DNA of 64,000 bases from Candidatus Helarchaeota archaeon (GCA_019058315.1 JAHPZH010000004.1:310001-374000); one strand, 5' to 3'; shown: positions 16,004-24,337, numbered from the stretch's first letter. Program-made: numbers and translations. The notes: a model not told the origin generated them from the letters alone.

Positions 16004-16574
16004 TCAATACGGATTGCAAATAAACAAGAAAGTTTTCAGCATATTACAATTTTACAGATTAGAAACCTTTAATACCGATTTATTAGAAATAATCAAAGAA
16101 TCCATTAAAGAAAAGAAAGCTAATTCAATAATTTTAAAAAATAATGCAGAAATTAAAGCTTATGAGAAAATAAAAACCGATAAACCAATAAAAAATCTTG
16201 GTTATACGAATATAGGGTTAAATGTTGAAAAAAATCTTTATCATTTATGTAATTTGACTGAAAATCATAAAGAACTAAATGAAAAGCTTATTTTATTAAT
16301 TAAAGACTCAATTAAAACGCTTAAAAATAACTCTATAATCCTAAAGAATGATAAAAAGATTGAAGCGATACATGAAAACATCTATAATGAAATTACAAAT
16401 GAATTATGTTGGGGAAAATTAGCTTATTGTTGTCATTGTAAAAAAGATGATTGCATCAGAGTTATTGTTCTTAAGGAATTGGGAATTTCTAATAAAGAAT
16501 ATACAGAAATTAAAGATAAAATGGAGTTGGAATTTCAAAAATTAGTTAGAAAAAAGAAACCCGAATGGTTTTGA
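15981..16574 (+). CDS. Protein with internal duplication and Cys cluster, 197 aa
   Basis: Two copies of a roughly 32-residue unit are visible: EIIKESIKEKKANSIILKNN and LLIKDSIKTLKNNSIILKND, each followed by K-x-EA/KA and helix. The C-terminal third carries a compact cluster (ELCWGKLAYCCHCKKDDC) that probably binds a metal. The TTG start at 15981 has only a poor ribosome-binding site, so initiation may depend on the overlapping small frame upstream. No family recognised. Confidence 0.55.
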   Translation: MKLEISYNQYGLQINKKVFSILQFYRLETFNTDLLEIIKESIKEKKANSIILKNNAEIKAYEKIKTDKPIKNLGYTNIGLNVEKNLYHLCNLTENHKELNEKLILLIKDSIKTLKNNSIILKNDKKIEAIHENIYNEITNELCWGKLAYCCHCKKDDCIRVIVLKELGISNKEYTEIKDKMELEFQKLVRKKKPEWF

Positions 16575-16616
16575 ATATTATAACAATTAATAATAAATGA
16601 AATTCTAACCTATCAA

Positions 16617-17591
16617 TTATTTTATCTCCAAATCTTTAAGAAATTCGTCTAAAAAAGAAAAATCTTGTTCAGTCGGTTTGTATTTTCGAGTAGGATGTTT
16701 CACATTATTTCTAAGGATGTTTAATTCATCAATACTTCTTAAAAATGCTTTTTTATTGCTTTGAAAGTTTGAAAATGGTTTTTGGTTTATAAAATGTTTC
16801 CAATTTTTATCTATAATTTCTTTTAATTCTACTATATCCGTATAGTCATATACTTTTCCTTGACCCTTAGCCTTCTCATATTTTTTACTACACTCTATTC
16901 TAATACGTTCAGGAATTCCTTCAAACCACCAATCCCGATTATCTGGGAATACATCTTTTAAAATTATTTCAATTTTTTTATGAATACAATTTTCAATTTT
17001 ATCCATTTTATCAATTGCTTGATGTTTCTCCACATCTTGTGGCTCGGTATATTTTTCTTTTTTTATTGATTTATTTTTAAATTCTTTTAAATAATTCCTG
17101 CCAAGATTTGAAATAGTCCAAAAATAATGATGCTTTCTATCAATCATCCCAAGATCTTCTAAATATCTCCCAATCCTCCAAAATAAAGCTGTTTTTATTT
17201 GTTCATCTTCCATTTCGTTAATTTCTTTTAAAAGTTTTTTATACTCCACATCGCATCTTGAAGGATTTACATTCCATTTATTATTCAGGATTTCTAAAAT
17301 TTTAATTCCCACACTAAAAAATAGTGGCTTTTCTAACGATTCTTCATGTATTAATATACCGATAGAGCCAATCTGTATATCTGCAAATTCCGTTCCCAAA
17401 TAACGTTTCCACCTAAAATAGTCTTTAGATTGTCCATCATAAAGTTCTTTTTTCAAGTTTTTTTCATCAATATTTTGATCAAAGTTTGATATTTTTGTTA
17501 AAAGTTCGTTAAATGATATAACCTCATCATTTAATTCATTTTGATATAAAATTTTTAAAATTACTTCTTGAATTACACTAGTTTCCATCAT
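16617..17591 (-). CDS. HEPN-domain protein (Swt1-like), candidate RNase toxin
   Basis: Residues 1-175 contain two winged-helix-like segments (for example 125-170 ending HHYFWTISNLGRNYL). Residues 195-324 match the HEPN superfamily in its Swt1-like form: WWFEGIPERIRI, a helical middle, then LNILRNNVKHPT with the R294-x4-H299 motif that is the catalytic RNA-cleavage signature of HEPN RNases. HEPN proteins act in toxin-antitoxin, abortive-infection and CRISPR-linked defence. One base separates it from the 98-aa gene upstream, so the two are co-expressed. Family assignment from motifs; activity is inferred. Confidence 0.6.
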   Translation of the reverse strand: MMETSVIQEVILKILYQNELNDEVISFNELLTKISNFDQNIDEKNLKKELYDGQSKDYFRWKRYLGTEFADIQIGSIGILIHEESLEKPLFFSVGIKILEILNNKWNVNPSRCDVEYKKLLKEINEMEDEQIKTALFWRIGRYLEDLGMIDRKHHYFWTISNLGRNYLKEFKNKSIKKEKYTEPQDVEKHQAIDKMDKIENCIHKKIEIILKDVFPDNRDWWFEGIPERIRIECSKKYEKAKGQGKVYDYTDIVELKEIIDKNWKHFINQKPFSNFQSNKKAFLRSIDELNILRNNVKHPTRKYKPTEQDFSFLDEFLKDLEIK

Positions 17592-17592
17592 T

Positions 17593-17889
17593 TTATGCGA
17601 CTTCTAAACCTGTTTTTCTCAATTCTTCACGTAATATTCTTAAAAATTGCGTTTTCAATTCAAATTTTGTTTGTTGATAGAATGAATCTTGAATAGATGT
17701 TTTTAAACTGACTGATATAGATCCAGATTCAAACTTAACTTTAATATCTAAATCTGAAAGTTTTGAAAACTTCGGATAGATATTCTTTACGATTAAGAAA
17801 AATTTCTTTTTAGCTGTTTCAACTGCATCATTAACCGCTTTCATTATATTTTGTCCACCGATTATATTGCCAGATTTCAATTTTATCAA
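17593..17889 (-). CDS. Small hypothetical protein encoded with the HEPN gene, 98 aa
   Basis: An alpha/beta product with an N-terminal Gly turn (GNIIGGQNI), a helix (MKAVNDAVETAKKKFFLIV), two strands and a C-terminal amphipathic helix (FELKTQFLRILREELRKTG). It precedes the HEPN gene by one base on the same strand, the usual layout of a two-gene toxin-antitoxin or effector-sensor operon. No antitoxin family is recognised, so the pairing is inferred from position only. Confidence 0.5.
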   Translation of the reverse strand: MIKLKSGNIIGGQNIMKAVNDAVETAKKKFFLIVKNIYPKFSKLSDLDIKVKFESGSISVSLKTSIQDSFYQQTKFELKTQFLRILREELRKTGLEVA

Positions 17890-17918
17890 AATAATTCGCC
17901 TTGAGATTAATTATATTT

Positions 17919-18272
17919 TTAATATTGGGGAATAATTTCCATTTTTTTTAATTTTCTTCCATCAATTTCTTCTATGTCCCTAATGGTTTTTAATCTATTA
18001 GCCAAACCTTTGATTAATATACTATGACTGTTATAATCCGTTGTTACCTCTTCTCCATCATCAAATATCATCTTCAACTGAAATTTTACGGGTTCTTCTT
18101 CCTCTTTATCATCCAAAGCTTGTAATTCCCCACTCTCAAACTTTTTGACTTCTTCAGGTGTAGCTTTTCTAATCGTAACAGTTGTTGATCTCCTCAATTT
18201 TGGCTTATACACGTCTTTAACCCAATAATAATAATATTTTTTTCCCGATTTGATTTTTTTTATTCTTGGCAT
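17919..18272 (-). CDS. Small basic hypothetical protein, 117 aa
   Basis: The N-terminal 45 residues (KKIKSGKKYYYYWVKD and a strand-rich stretch) look like a small beta domain; an acidic linker (DDKEEEEP) leads to a second alpha/beta unit ending in KKMEIIPQY. That second unit resembles the 75-aa protein at 18478-18705 (strand, SxxxLxxRL helix, K-L-x-I-x-P strand). Both lie upstream of the HEPN operon on the same strand. No family recognised. Confidence 0.55.
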   Translation of the reverse strand: MPRIKKIKSGKKYYYYWVKDVYKPKLRRSTTVTIRKATPEEVKKFESGELQALDDKEEEEPVKFQLKMIFDDGEEVTTDYNSHSILIKGLANRLKTIRDIEEIDGRKLKKMEIIPQY

Positions 18273-18324
18273 TGATTAACCTATGGGAAGGAAGTATTTT
18301 AAAGTTCACATTCGACAAAATCAA

Positions 18325-18421
18325 CCGACAATATGCGGAACTATTCTCTTATACTAAAATATTCGATAAATCTTTAATTAATTAAATAACCAATTAAAAT
18401 TATTGTCGGAAATTTGCGGAA
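18325..18421. repeat. Inverted and direct repeat unit between small genes
   Basis: CCGACAAT (18325-18332) is inverted exactly as ATTGTCGG (18402-18409), and each is followed by a directly repeated TGCGGAA (18334-18340 and 18415-18421). It lies in the 205-base gap between the 75-aa and 117-aa genes. Related CGGAA words occur at 18784 and 12970. The arrangement could be an operator, an origin-proximal repeat or a recombination site. Confidence 0.35.
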
Positions 18422-18477
18422 AAAACCATCTCGAAAAAAGCTCAATTTCATGTTGTAATAGCAATATATCAAAAAAA

Positions 18478-18705
18478 TTAGTTTATTGGAATTGGTTCAA
18501 TTATTAATTTCCTATACATTCTTTTTTTTTGCATAAATTTATCTAATTTAAATAATCTGTTTACCAAAGCCCCCATACTTTTATAAGAAACTCTTTCAAG
18601 ATTCCCATTTCCCCAATTAATGATTAGCCGGTATTTCAAACCATCTTTTTTATTTTGCAAGTAATTGCCTCCTGAATGGAAACTGTATTTCAAATGAGAT
18701 CCCAT
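18478..18705 (-). CDS. Small hypothetical protein, 75 aa
   Basis: Predicted strand-strand-helix-strand (LKYRLIINWGN, KSMGALVNRLFKL, RKLIIEPIPI), similar in layout to the second half of the 117-aa product at 17919-18272. Basic overall. A TATA-like element (rightmost part of TTATATATAA near 18757-18766) lies about 55 bases upstream of ATG 18705 on this strand. This is the last small ORFan before the chromosomal genes begin. Confidence 0.55.
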   Translation of the reverse strand: MGSHLKYSFHSGGNYLQNKKDGLKYRLIINWGNGNLERVSYKSMGALVNRLFKLDKFMQKKRMYRKLIIEPIPIN

Positions 18706-18928
18706 CTTGGCATTAACTTCTTAATATTTTTATTGTAAATGATTCTAATATAAAAACTTTATATATAATCTTATTAGGTAACATACGGAAATTCTCATAA
18801 TCTTTATATAAATGATGTAGAAAACTTCTTATTTTACTTGACAAAAACGTAAGTTTAACTTTAATTGGTCTATTTTTGCTCTAATTACCGATAAATTAAG
18901 AATATAATTATATACTTATTGCTAACAT

Positions 18929-18948
18929 AGTATTAATATTATAATACT
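18929..18948. repeat. AT-rich inverted repeat, 7-base arms
   Basis: AGTATTA (18929-18935) and TAATACT (18942-18948) are exact inverted arms around ATATTA. It may be an operator or a promoter-proximal hairpin. In such AT-rich DNA a chance match of this size is possible. Confidence 0.3.
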
Positions 18949-18983
18949 CTCTATTTTTAGCCCTAACATGCAAAAAACCTTCA

Positions 18984-19029
18984 TACCCATACTTTCTTAT
19001 TCCCGCCCTCCCACCCTTTTCAATGGGTA
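18984..19029 (-). other. Hairpin with a perfect G-quadruplex motif in its loop
   Basis: On the plus strand TACCCAT (18984-18990) and ATGGGTA (19023-19029) form a 7-base stem. The loop contains four C3 tracts separated by single bases (19002-19016: CCC G CCC T CCC A CCC). The minus strand therefore has GGG-T-GGG-A-GGG-C-GGG, the most stable class of G-quadruplex pattern, in a genome of about 30% GC. It sits about 85 bases before the longin-like gene. Confidence 0.55.
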
Positions 19030-19099
19030 ACAATTTTTGATTTAGTCATAAGGCGGTTTTAGAAACTTTTGAACCTTGTACTCTTCTAAATTTAACGGA

Positions 19100-20083
19100 A
19101 TGACGAAAAAAGTGTTGCATAGTTTATTTATACTTAGAGAAAACGGCATTTGTGTATTTGAGAGGCACTGGATTGAGACGGACATCGACGCACATCTGTT
19201 CTCTGGCTTTATAACTGCCTTAAGCGCCTTTGCAGTCGAATCTATGGGTAAAACATTCCAATCGCTGAAATTGGTTAAAGAGCAGAGACTTGCAATTTTA
19301 AAACATCCCTATGCACCTATTATAGGTGTCATAATCGCGGATTACAGGGATAATGGGTATTTATTAAATAAAATTCTTGAGAAAATTTTGAATAAGTTTT
19401 ATCAGATCTTTCAAACTGAAATAAAAATTGAAGATGCCTCATTAATTGGCAAAACAAAAGAGAAATTCCCACAAGAAATTGATATCATACTAAAAGGAAA
19501 AACTGCAGAGCGGAGTTTTGTTTCATTATTTATTGGTTTCTTAGCTGGGAGTGGTCTTTCAGTAATAATAATTCTATTTATTTTAAGTTGGGGAATAAAT
19601 TTTGCCTATGGGGGTGGAATACAAAATTTATTTTTTGCTCCTATTTTTATTAATCTATTTGATGGTATGCAACCCTGGGAATTTCTAGACATTCAACAAA
19701 TTGCTGTTATCGCTATGGGACTCGTTTTTGTATTTTTCCTTCTTACATATTTCGGTCCTGGTTTATTAGGCGCTTATATTGCTGGCAATCGGAAATTAGG
19801 GGTAATTAATGGACTATTATCTGTCATAGGAGGATTATTAATTGCCCTAATTTTTCAAAATATACAATTATTTCTATATTCAATTAATATGCTACCTGTA
19901 TTTGTTGGATTTTCTCCATTAATAATAATATTAAATATATTAACAGGATATTTTGGAGGTCTATTAAGAGAAATATATAGGTTATATCCCTTACCTGGGA
20001 AAGATATATCAGAAAAAGTAATGAAACATGTAACAATCTTAGTTAAAAAAACCTTTCCATCGTTAGATAAATCTGAAGATTGA
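19100..20083 (+). CDS. Longin-like domain fused to a multi-span membrane region
   Basis: Residues 1-125 (from ATG 19100; an in-frame TTG at 19076 is less likely) have the beta-rich start and following helices of longin-type domains: SLFILRENGICVFERHW, then DAHLFSGFITALSAFAVESMG. Longin/Roadblock folds are expanded in Asgard archaea and regulate small GTPases and membrane traffic in eukaryotes. After a linker, residues 140-300 contain about five transmembrane helices, and the tail is cytoplasmic. The GTPase link is inferred from domain type only. The stop codon abuts that of convergent hisS. Confidence 0.6.
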   Translation: MTKKVLHSLFILRENGICVFERHWIETDIDAHLFSGFITALSAFAVESMGKTFQSLKLVKEQRLAILKHPYAPIIGVIIADYRDNGYLLNKILEKILNKFYQIFQTEIKIEDASLIGKTKEKFPQEIDIILKGKTAERSFVSLFIGFLAGSGLSVIIILFILSWGINFAYGGGIQNLFFAPIFINLFDGMQPWEFLDIQQIAVIAMGLVFVFFLLTYFGPGLLGAYIAGNRKLGVINGLLSVIGGLLIALIFQNIQLFLYSINMLPVFVGFSPLIIILNILTGYFGGLLREIYRLYPLPGKDISEKVMKHVTILVKKTFPSLDKSED

Positions 20084-21391
20084 TCATTTTTTACTTATTT
20101 CTAAAATTTTTAACGCTTCTTTGAATGAAACTGTTTTTTGTTCTCCACTTTTCATATCACGAATACCAAATTTATTATCCTTAAGTTCTTTAGGAGCTAC
20201 AATAATTACAAATCGAAAATGTTGAGAGTCTGCATATTGTAGAGCTTTTTTTAAATTATTTCTAACTATCTCCAATTCTATACATTTTCCATTTTCCCGA
20301 AATTGGTTTGATATTTCTATGGCTTTTAGCAACATCTCATCGTTAAAAGGAACTATTAAAATTTTATCAGGACTTAGAACAATATTTGAAAATATTTTTA
20401 TTTGGTCCATTGCTAATAGAATCCTATCTATTCCTAAAGCACATCCTACGGCAGGAGTCGGATTTCCACCAAATATTTCAATTAAGCGGTCATATCTTCC
20501 TCCTCCACCTACTGCTATATCTAAATCGGGTATAAAAATCTCAAATATCATACCGGTATAATATTCAAGTCCCCTGGCGAATCCTAAATTTAGATCGATA
20601 TAATTAGATATATTATTAATTTCAGCAAATTTAATTAACTCTTTCAAGTTTTCTAAAGATTTCATTGATTCACTATAATTAGATAATAATTTTGATGCTT
20701 GCTTAATTATATTTGATAAATTCTTACCTTTTAATTCAAATAATTTTTCTAATATATTCGAACAATTTTTGGAAACTTTTAATTCTATTAATATATCAAA
20801 AACTTGTTCTATTTCTCCTTTATCTATCAATCCAAAGATTCTATCTTGCTGATTTTCTTCTATATTTTCTTGCTTTAAAATATTTCTTAATATGCCTACA
20901 TGTCCTATTTTTATTGAAAAATCTTTAAAATTCAAATTTTTCATTAAATTACAACAAATTGTAATGATTTCTACATCACTAACTACATTAGAAGAACCAA
21001 TAAATTCAAACCCAGCTTGAAAAAATTCTCTATATCTACCAAATTGCGGATTATCATAACGGTAACATTGTCCGATATATCCCAATTTTACAGGTTTGGG
21101 TTGTGCTTTCATAAAATTTGATATATATGTTCTTGCAATTGATGCCGTCATTTCTGGTCTTAGAGCTAAAGTCCTTTCTGCTTTATCTTTAAATACATAC
21201 ATAGTTTTTCTGATTTCTTCACCTGCTTTTTCGGCAATTAAATCGAAATCTTCAACTATTGGCATATTAATTTCTTGATAATTATAAACTTGGAATAAGT
21301 CTCGAACTTTTTGAATAATATAATGAAATTTTTTAAAATCTAGAGGTAAAAAATCACGCATTCCTTTTACAGTTTGAAATTTCTTTGGCAA
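20084..21391 (-). CDS. hisS: Histidyl-tRNA synthetase
   Basis: Class II aminoacyl-tRNA synthetase that charges tRNA-His. Visible family features are TVKGMRDFLP at the N-terminus, motif 2 (GYIGQCYRYDNPQFGRYREF), the histidine-specific LGFARGLEYYTG signature, GGGGRYDRL, and motif 3 (PAVGCALGIDRIL). The C-terminal anticodon-binding domain starts near KILIVPF. I place the start at TTG 21391 (435 aa), because the frame further upstream only adds 20 residues that overlap the endA end. It lies 19 bases after endA on the same strand, a translation-related pair. Confidence 0.95.
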   Translation of the reverse strand: MPKKFQTVKGMRDFLPLDFKKFHYIIQKVRDLFQVYNYQEINMPIVEDFDLIAEKAGEEIRKTMYVFKDKAERTLALRPEMTASIARTYISNFMKAQPKPVKLGYIGQCYRYDNPQFGRYREFFQAGFEFIGSSNVVSDVEIITICCNLMKNLNFKDFSIKIGHVGILRNILKQENIEENQQDRIFGLIDKGEIEQVFDILIELKVSKNCSNILEKLFELKGKNLSNIIKQASKLLSNYSESMKSLENLKELIKFAEINNISNYIDLNLGFARGLEYYTGMIFEIFIPDLDIAVGGGGRYDRLIEIFGGNPTPAVGCALGIDRILLAMDQIKIFSNIVLSPDKILIVPFNDEMLLKAIEISNQFRENGKCIELEIVRNNLKKALQYADSQHFRFVIIVAPKELKDNKFGIRDMKSGEQKTVSFKEALKILEISKK

Positions 21392-21410
21392 TTCATCACA
21401 TCTTATAATA

Positions 21411-22016
21411 TTATAAATCGACAGCGTTACATTTATAATACGTAACTTCACCTTGACGATCTATAACTGCTAGTACAAGATTTTTACGGATACCTTTCGC
21501 AGCCTTTACTATTTTCTCAAGGTCTGTTAAATTTAATGATATTCCTTCTGTTATAATGGAAACTACAAATTTAGAAGGATTTACACCAATTTTTGCACCC
21601 CGTCCATAAATTCGATAAGTTGATGATTCTCCAAACCCTGGACGGACAATATATCCCCGACTTCTTAAATCTTTATAAACTAGATAATTCACCCAAAAAT
21701 CTGGATTAGATTCAAGAAATTTATTTATCATTTCCTCATATAGATATTCTTTTCCAGCCTTATTTAGAATTCTAATTCGATTTCTCTCAAGAAGTAATAG
21801 GGTTTCAACTTGATCAAGAGTTAAAGAACCATTTTCTTGCTTGGTTCCGTAATAACCATGCTCAATAAAAAATTCTGCGTTATTTGGGGGAATTTGTATT
21901 TGCCCACCTTCATAAAGCGCATCTACAGTTTCAAATTCCCTTTTTTTTTCTAAATCTTCTTCCTCTTCTTCATTAGAGTTGATTTTTTCGTTTGGTTCCA
22001 AAAATATTTTCTCCAT
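21411..22016 (-). CDS. endA: tRNA-splicing endonuclease (EndA) family subunit
   Basis: The C-terminal 95 residues match archaeal EndA: YLVYKDLRSRGYIVRPGFG, STYRIYGRGAK, KFVVSII, and GIRKNLVLAVIDRQGEVTYY. The enzyme cuts bulge-helix-bulge introns in pre-tRNA using Tyr, His and Lys. Tyr137 and Lys178 are in place, but the His that normally precedes [SA]K[YF][LV]V is Pro147. The subunit may therefore be structural or weakly active, needing a catalytic partner elsewhere. An acidic N-terminal tail (NSNEEEEEDLEKK) is extra. Co-directional with hisS. Confidence 0.88.
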   Translation of the reverse strand: MEKIFLEPNEKINSNEEEEEDLEKKREFETVDALYEGGQIQIPPNNAEFFIEHGYYGTKQENGSLTLDQVETLLLLERNRIRILNKAGKEYLYEEMINKFLESNPDFWVNYLVYKDLRSRGYIVRPGFGESSTYRIYGRGAKIGVNPSKFVVSIITEGISLNLTDLEKIVKAAKGIRKNLVLAVIDRQGEVTYYKCNAVDL

Positions 22017-22344
22017 ATAAGAATATCAAAGATATGAAACTCATTTAAAATAAAATTTCAGTAATTTTCTCTTAAATTTATGGTTTTTTCAATATTAAAT
22101 GATAGTAAAATTACTATATTATCAGAATTTATTTTTCTACAAATATTTATGGGAAAAACAAAAATTCTAAATATTCACTAATAAATTTATTCAATTTTCT
22201 TCTATTAATTACGAAATTTTCAATTTTTATCATATTAATTCAAATTCTTCGCATATTTGCTATAATATAAACATAGACTAAGAGAAAACCTTAAAATTGT
22301 TTTAAAAAATTGTTAATGATAATAAAAAAAAGAGAGGATAAGCA
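22017..22344. other. 328-base divergent intergenic region
   Basis: Very AT-rich spacer between endA (-) and the 384-aa gene (+). It must contain both promoters. A GAGAGG ribosome-binding site precedes TTG 22345. I see no small gene, RNA or repeat in it. Confidence 0.5.
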
Positions 22345-23499
22345 TTGCACACCTATGCTGAAATTCCTGATACAATGCGAACAAAGGCATTTTTGCCCTT
22401 TAATCGTCATTTATGGAAAGTTTACCAAGAATTAGGGTTAGAATATTATGAAAATACTCTTGATAGAATATCAGATGTGTTGATGTTCGACGTGATCTCA
22501 AGTCGTCTAGATGTGACAATTAAGACTGCTGGAGCTGTATTTAATGGTGAAATTGAACAGCCCGATAAGGTTCTATCTTATCTTCTATTTCCACCAGTTT
22601 TACCCATAAGAGGCGATTTAAGTCAAGGAGGTTTAAAGCTTGTTTATGGTGATTCGTGCGATATAACCTTTGTTATATGTGATGATATAAACCAAGAGGT
22701 TCTTCTTCTCCTTAATGGACATTGTGAAGATGGTATTCCCGTCGATTGGTGGCTTATTGGTCAAGATGATGAAACGATGGAACGGAGACATCAGAAGTAT
22801 GGGTATAAACTTAAAGAAATGCCGGGTCGATTTAAAAAGTTTTTTGATACGGGAGAAAAGTTAACAGACATATTAAAAGATATTCGCAACGAACGAACTC
22901 CACAATGGGCAAAATCTTCATATATTGTTTGTATGGTTTGGGGTAGTGCTCTTCTTAACTTACTTGAAGAATGTTCTAATTTCGAGCAATTTGGAACAAT
23001 TTGGGATGCCGCAAATCCAAAGAAATATGGTTTACCAGATAAATATTTTGGCTACATACCTTGGACTGCCACACTCAATATGCTTATGGTAGGTGGTAGG
23101 AATAAATGGACTATGGGATTGACCGGTATTACCACTGGACATCATGCATACTTTATGCCTTTAGAGGAAGCTGGTAGAGATTGGATCAAGGAAAATATAC
23201 CAGAATTCTGGGAAAAAGGCTTCCTCGATGCAAGAGCGGAAGGTATGCCATATCCATGGCAAAGTCTAGGAGTTACAATACCTAACTTTAAAAAGAAATC
23301 AACATATGAAAATGAAGCATTCGATTATAAATATCCATCTGGTGATTGGATTACTCCCGAAGCTTTGGGTTTAACTCCCGAAGAAACTTGTCAAGGAGTT
23401 TATCTAGATGTTAAACCTCAAACACCTAAAAATGAAAAAGTAAACAAATCGCACATTTTATCTATGGGAATTGGAATAGATACTGAATTTATGAGTTAA
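22345..23499 (+). CDS. Conserved protein of unknown family, 384 aa (paralogue A)
   Basis: Soluble protein with no signal or membrane helix. It is about 60% identical by eye to the 385-aa protein at 29215-30372 over its whole length, including EIPDTxRTK, GEIEQPDKVLSY, FPPV+PIR, NGHCEDGIPVDWW, DxRNERTPQWA, MPYPWQ, YPSGDWITP and HIxSMGIGxDTE. Invariant His, Cys, Glu, Asp and Trp in the HCEDG-PVDWW segment suggest a binding or catalytic site. I do not recognise the family. The two copies flank the 7-TM array and a radical-SAM gene. Starts with TTG; the paralogue has ATG plus one residue at this position. Confidence 0.75.
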   Translation: MHTYAEIPDTMRTKAFLPFNRHLWKVYQELGLEYYENTLDRISDVLMFDVISSRLDVTIKTAGAVFNGEIEQPDKVLSYLLFPPVLPIRGDLSQGGLKLVYGDSCDITFVICDDINQEVLLLLNGHCEDGIPVDWWLIGQDDETMERRHQKYGYKLKEMPGRFKKFFDTGEKLTDILKDIRNERTPQWAKSSYIVCMVWGSALLNLLEECSNFEQFGTIWDAANPKKYGLPDKYFGYIPWTATLNMLMVGGRNKWTMGLTGITTGHHAYFMPLEEAGRDWIKENIPEFWEKGFLDARAEGMPYPWQSLGVTIPNFKKKSTYENEAFDYKYPSGDWITPEALGLTPEETCQGVYLDVKPQTPKNEKVNKSHILSMGIGIDTEFMS

Positions 23500-23563
23500 C
23501 AGAATCTTTATTTAGATATTTTTACTAACTGTAAAAGAACCCGAAAAAAATGGAGATAAAACT

Positions 23564-24337
23564 ATGACAGTTTCTTTAGAATATTATCTTTATTTTATAT
23601 CGAGTAAAATAGCTGGAACTACTTTTTTCAACCAGCCATTCGAAATTCTTATGCTTGTTATACTTCTTATAGCTGCAGCTTTTTTAGTTGGGATAATTTA
23701 TGAATTATATAAGAATTATAAAAGGACTGAATCAACTGAGACCTTATTATTTTTGATAGGAATGATCTCATTGATACCCGCTAATGTTCTGCTTGTACTT
23801 ATGGGTTTATGCTATTCAGTATATGGATTATTTGAACTCGGAAAACTTATAATAATTCTTACACAAATTCCTGCTCAATTCACGTATTTATGTGTGAATT
23901 TATTTGCAATTCGGATGACTTTTCCAAAAAAATATAAAATAGTTTTAATTATTTTAGTAAGTCTATCAGTTTTATTAATAGGAACTGTAACTTGGGCAAC
24001 TCTTCAAGGAACTCCATATTTTCATTATAATTTTGGGGTAGTTTATTCTACTGAGATTCAAATTATTAGATTTATTTGTCTTATACCTATTGCAGTAATT
24101 CCAATCTCAGTTTTCTATTATTATGCTGTAAAAATTAGAGAAGAAAATAGAGCTAGAAGCAACCGTTCCTTATGGTTAGGGACAGGAATTTTATTTTTTT
24201 GTGTTATAATTATTTTAACATCAGTTGCAACTATATTTAGATTATCTCAGATATTATATGTTCCCTCTGCAATTATTTTGTATGTTTGTTTTTCAATGCC
24301 AGAATGGTTTAAAACTAGAATTGGTTGGACTGATTAA
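23564..24337 (+). CDS. 7-TM membrane protein, array copy 1 (257 aa)
   Basis: Seven predicted transmembrane helices (about 27-47, 58-82, 90-115, 125-147, 165-190, 202-224, 228-246). Family-defining segments shared by all five copies in the window: NLFAIRMTFPKxYK after helix 3, FPISVFYYYAxKxREEN after helix 5, SLWLGTGIL in helix 6, and a C-terminal CFSMPEWFKxRIGW. There is no retinal Lys signature or kinase domain. The shape resembles the 7-TM sensory input modules of archaeal signalling proteins, but that is only a topology argument. Confidence 0.7.
   Translation: MTVSLEYYLYFISSKIAGTTFFNQPFEILMLVILLIAAAFLVGIIYELYKNYKRTESTETLLFLIGMISLIPANVLLVLMGLCYSVYGLFELGKLIIILTQIPAQFTYLCVNLFAIRMTFPKKYKIVLIILVSLSVLLIGTVTWATLQGTPYFHYNFGVVYSTEIQIIRFICLIPIAVIPISVFYYYAVKIREENRARSNRSLWLGTGILFFCVIIILTSVATIFRLSQILYVPSAIILYVCFSMPEWFKTRIGWTD

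Larger units (their letters stand above)
18706..19099. other. Intergenic region at the probable element-chromosome junction
   Basis: No gene or tRNA is visible in this gap between the 75-aa ORFan (-) and the longin-like gene (+). It holds TATA-like sequences for both directions, an inverted repeat at 18929-18948 and a hairpin with a C-rich loop at 18984-19029. Gene content changes sharply across it, from ORFans to housekeeping genes, so an integration boundary could lie here, but no duplicated attachment site can be seen because the other end is outside the window. Confidence 0.4.

Noticed and set aside
21392..21451. N-terminal extension of HisS by 20 residues
   Set aside because: It overlaps the end of endA and has no counterpart in the family; TTG 21391 gives the usual N-terminus before KGMRDFLP.
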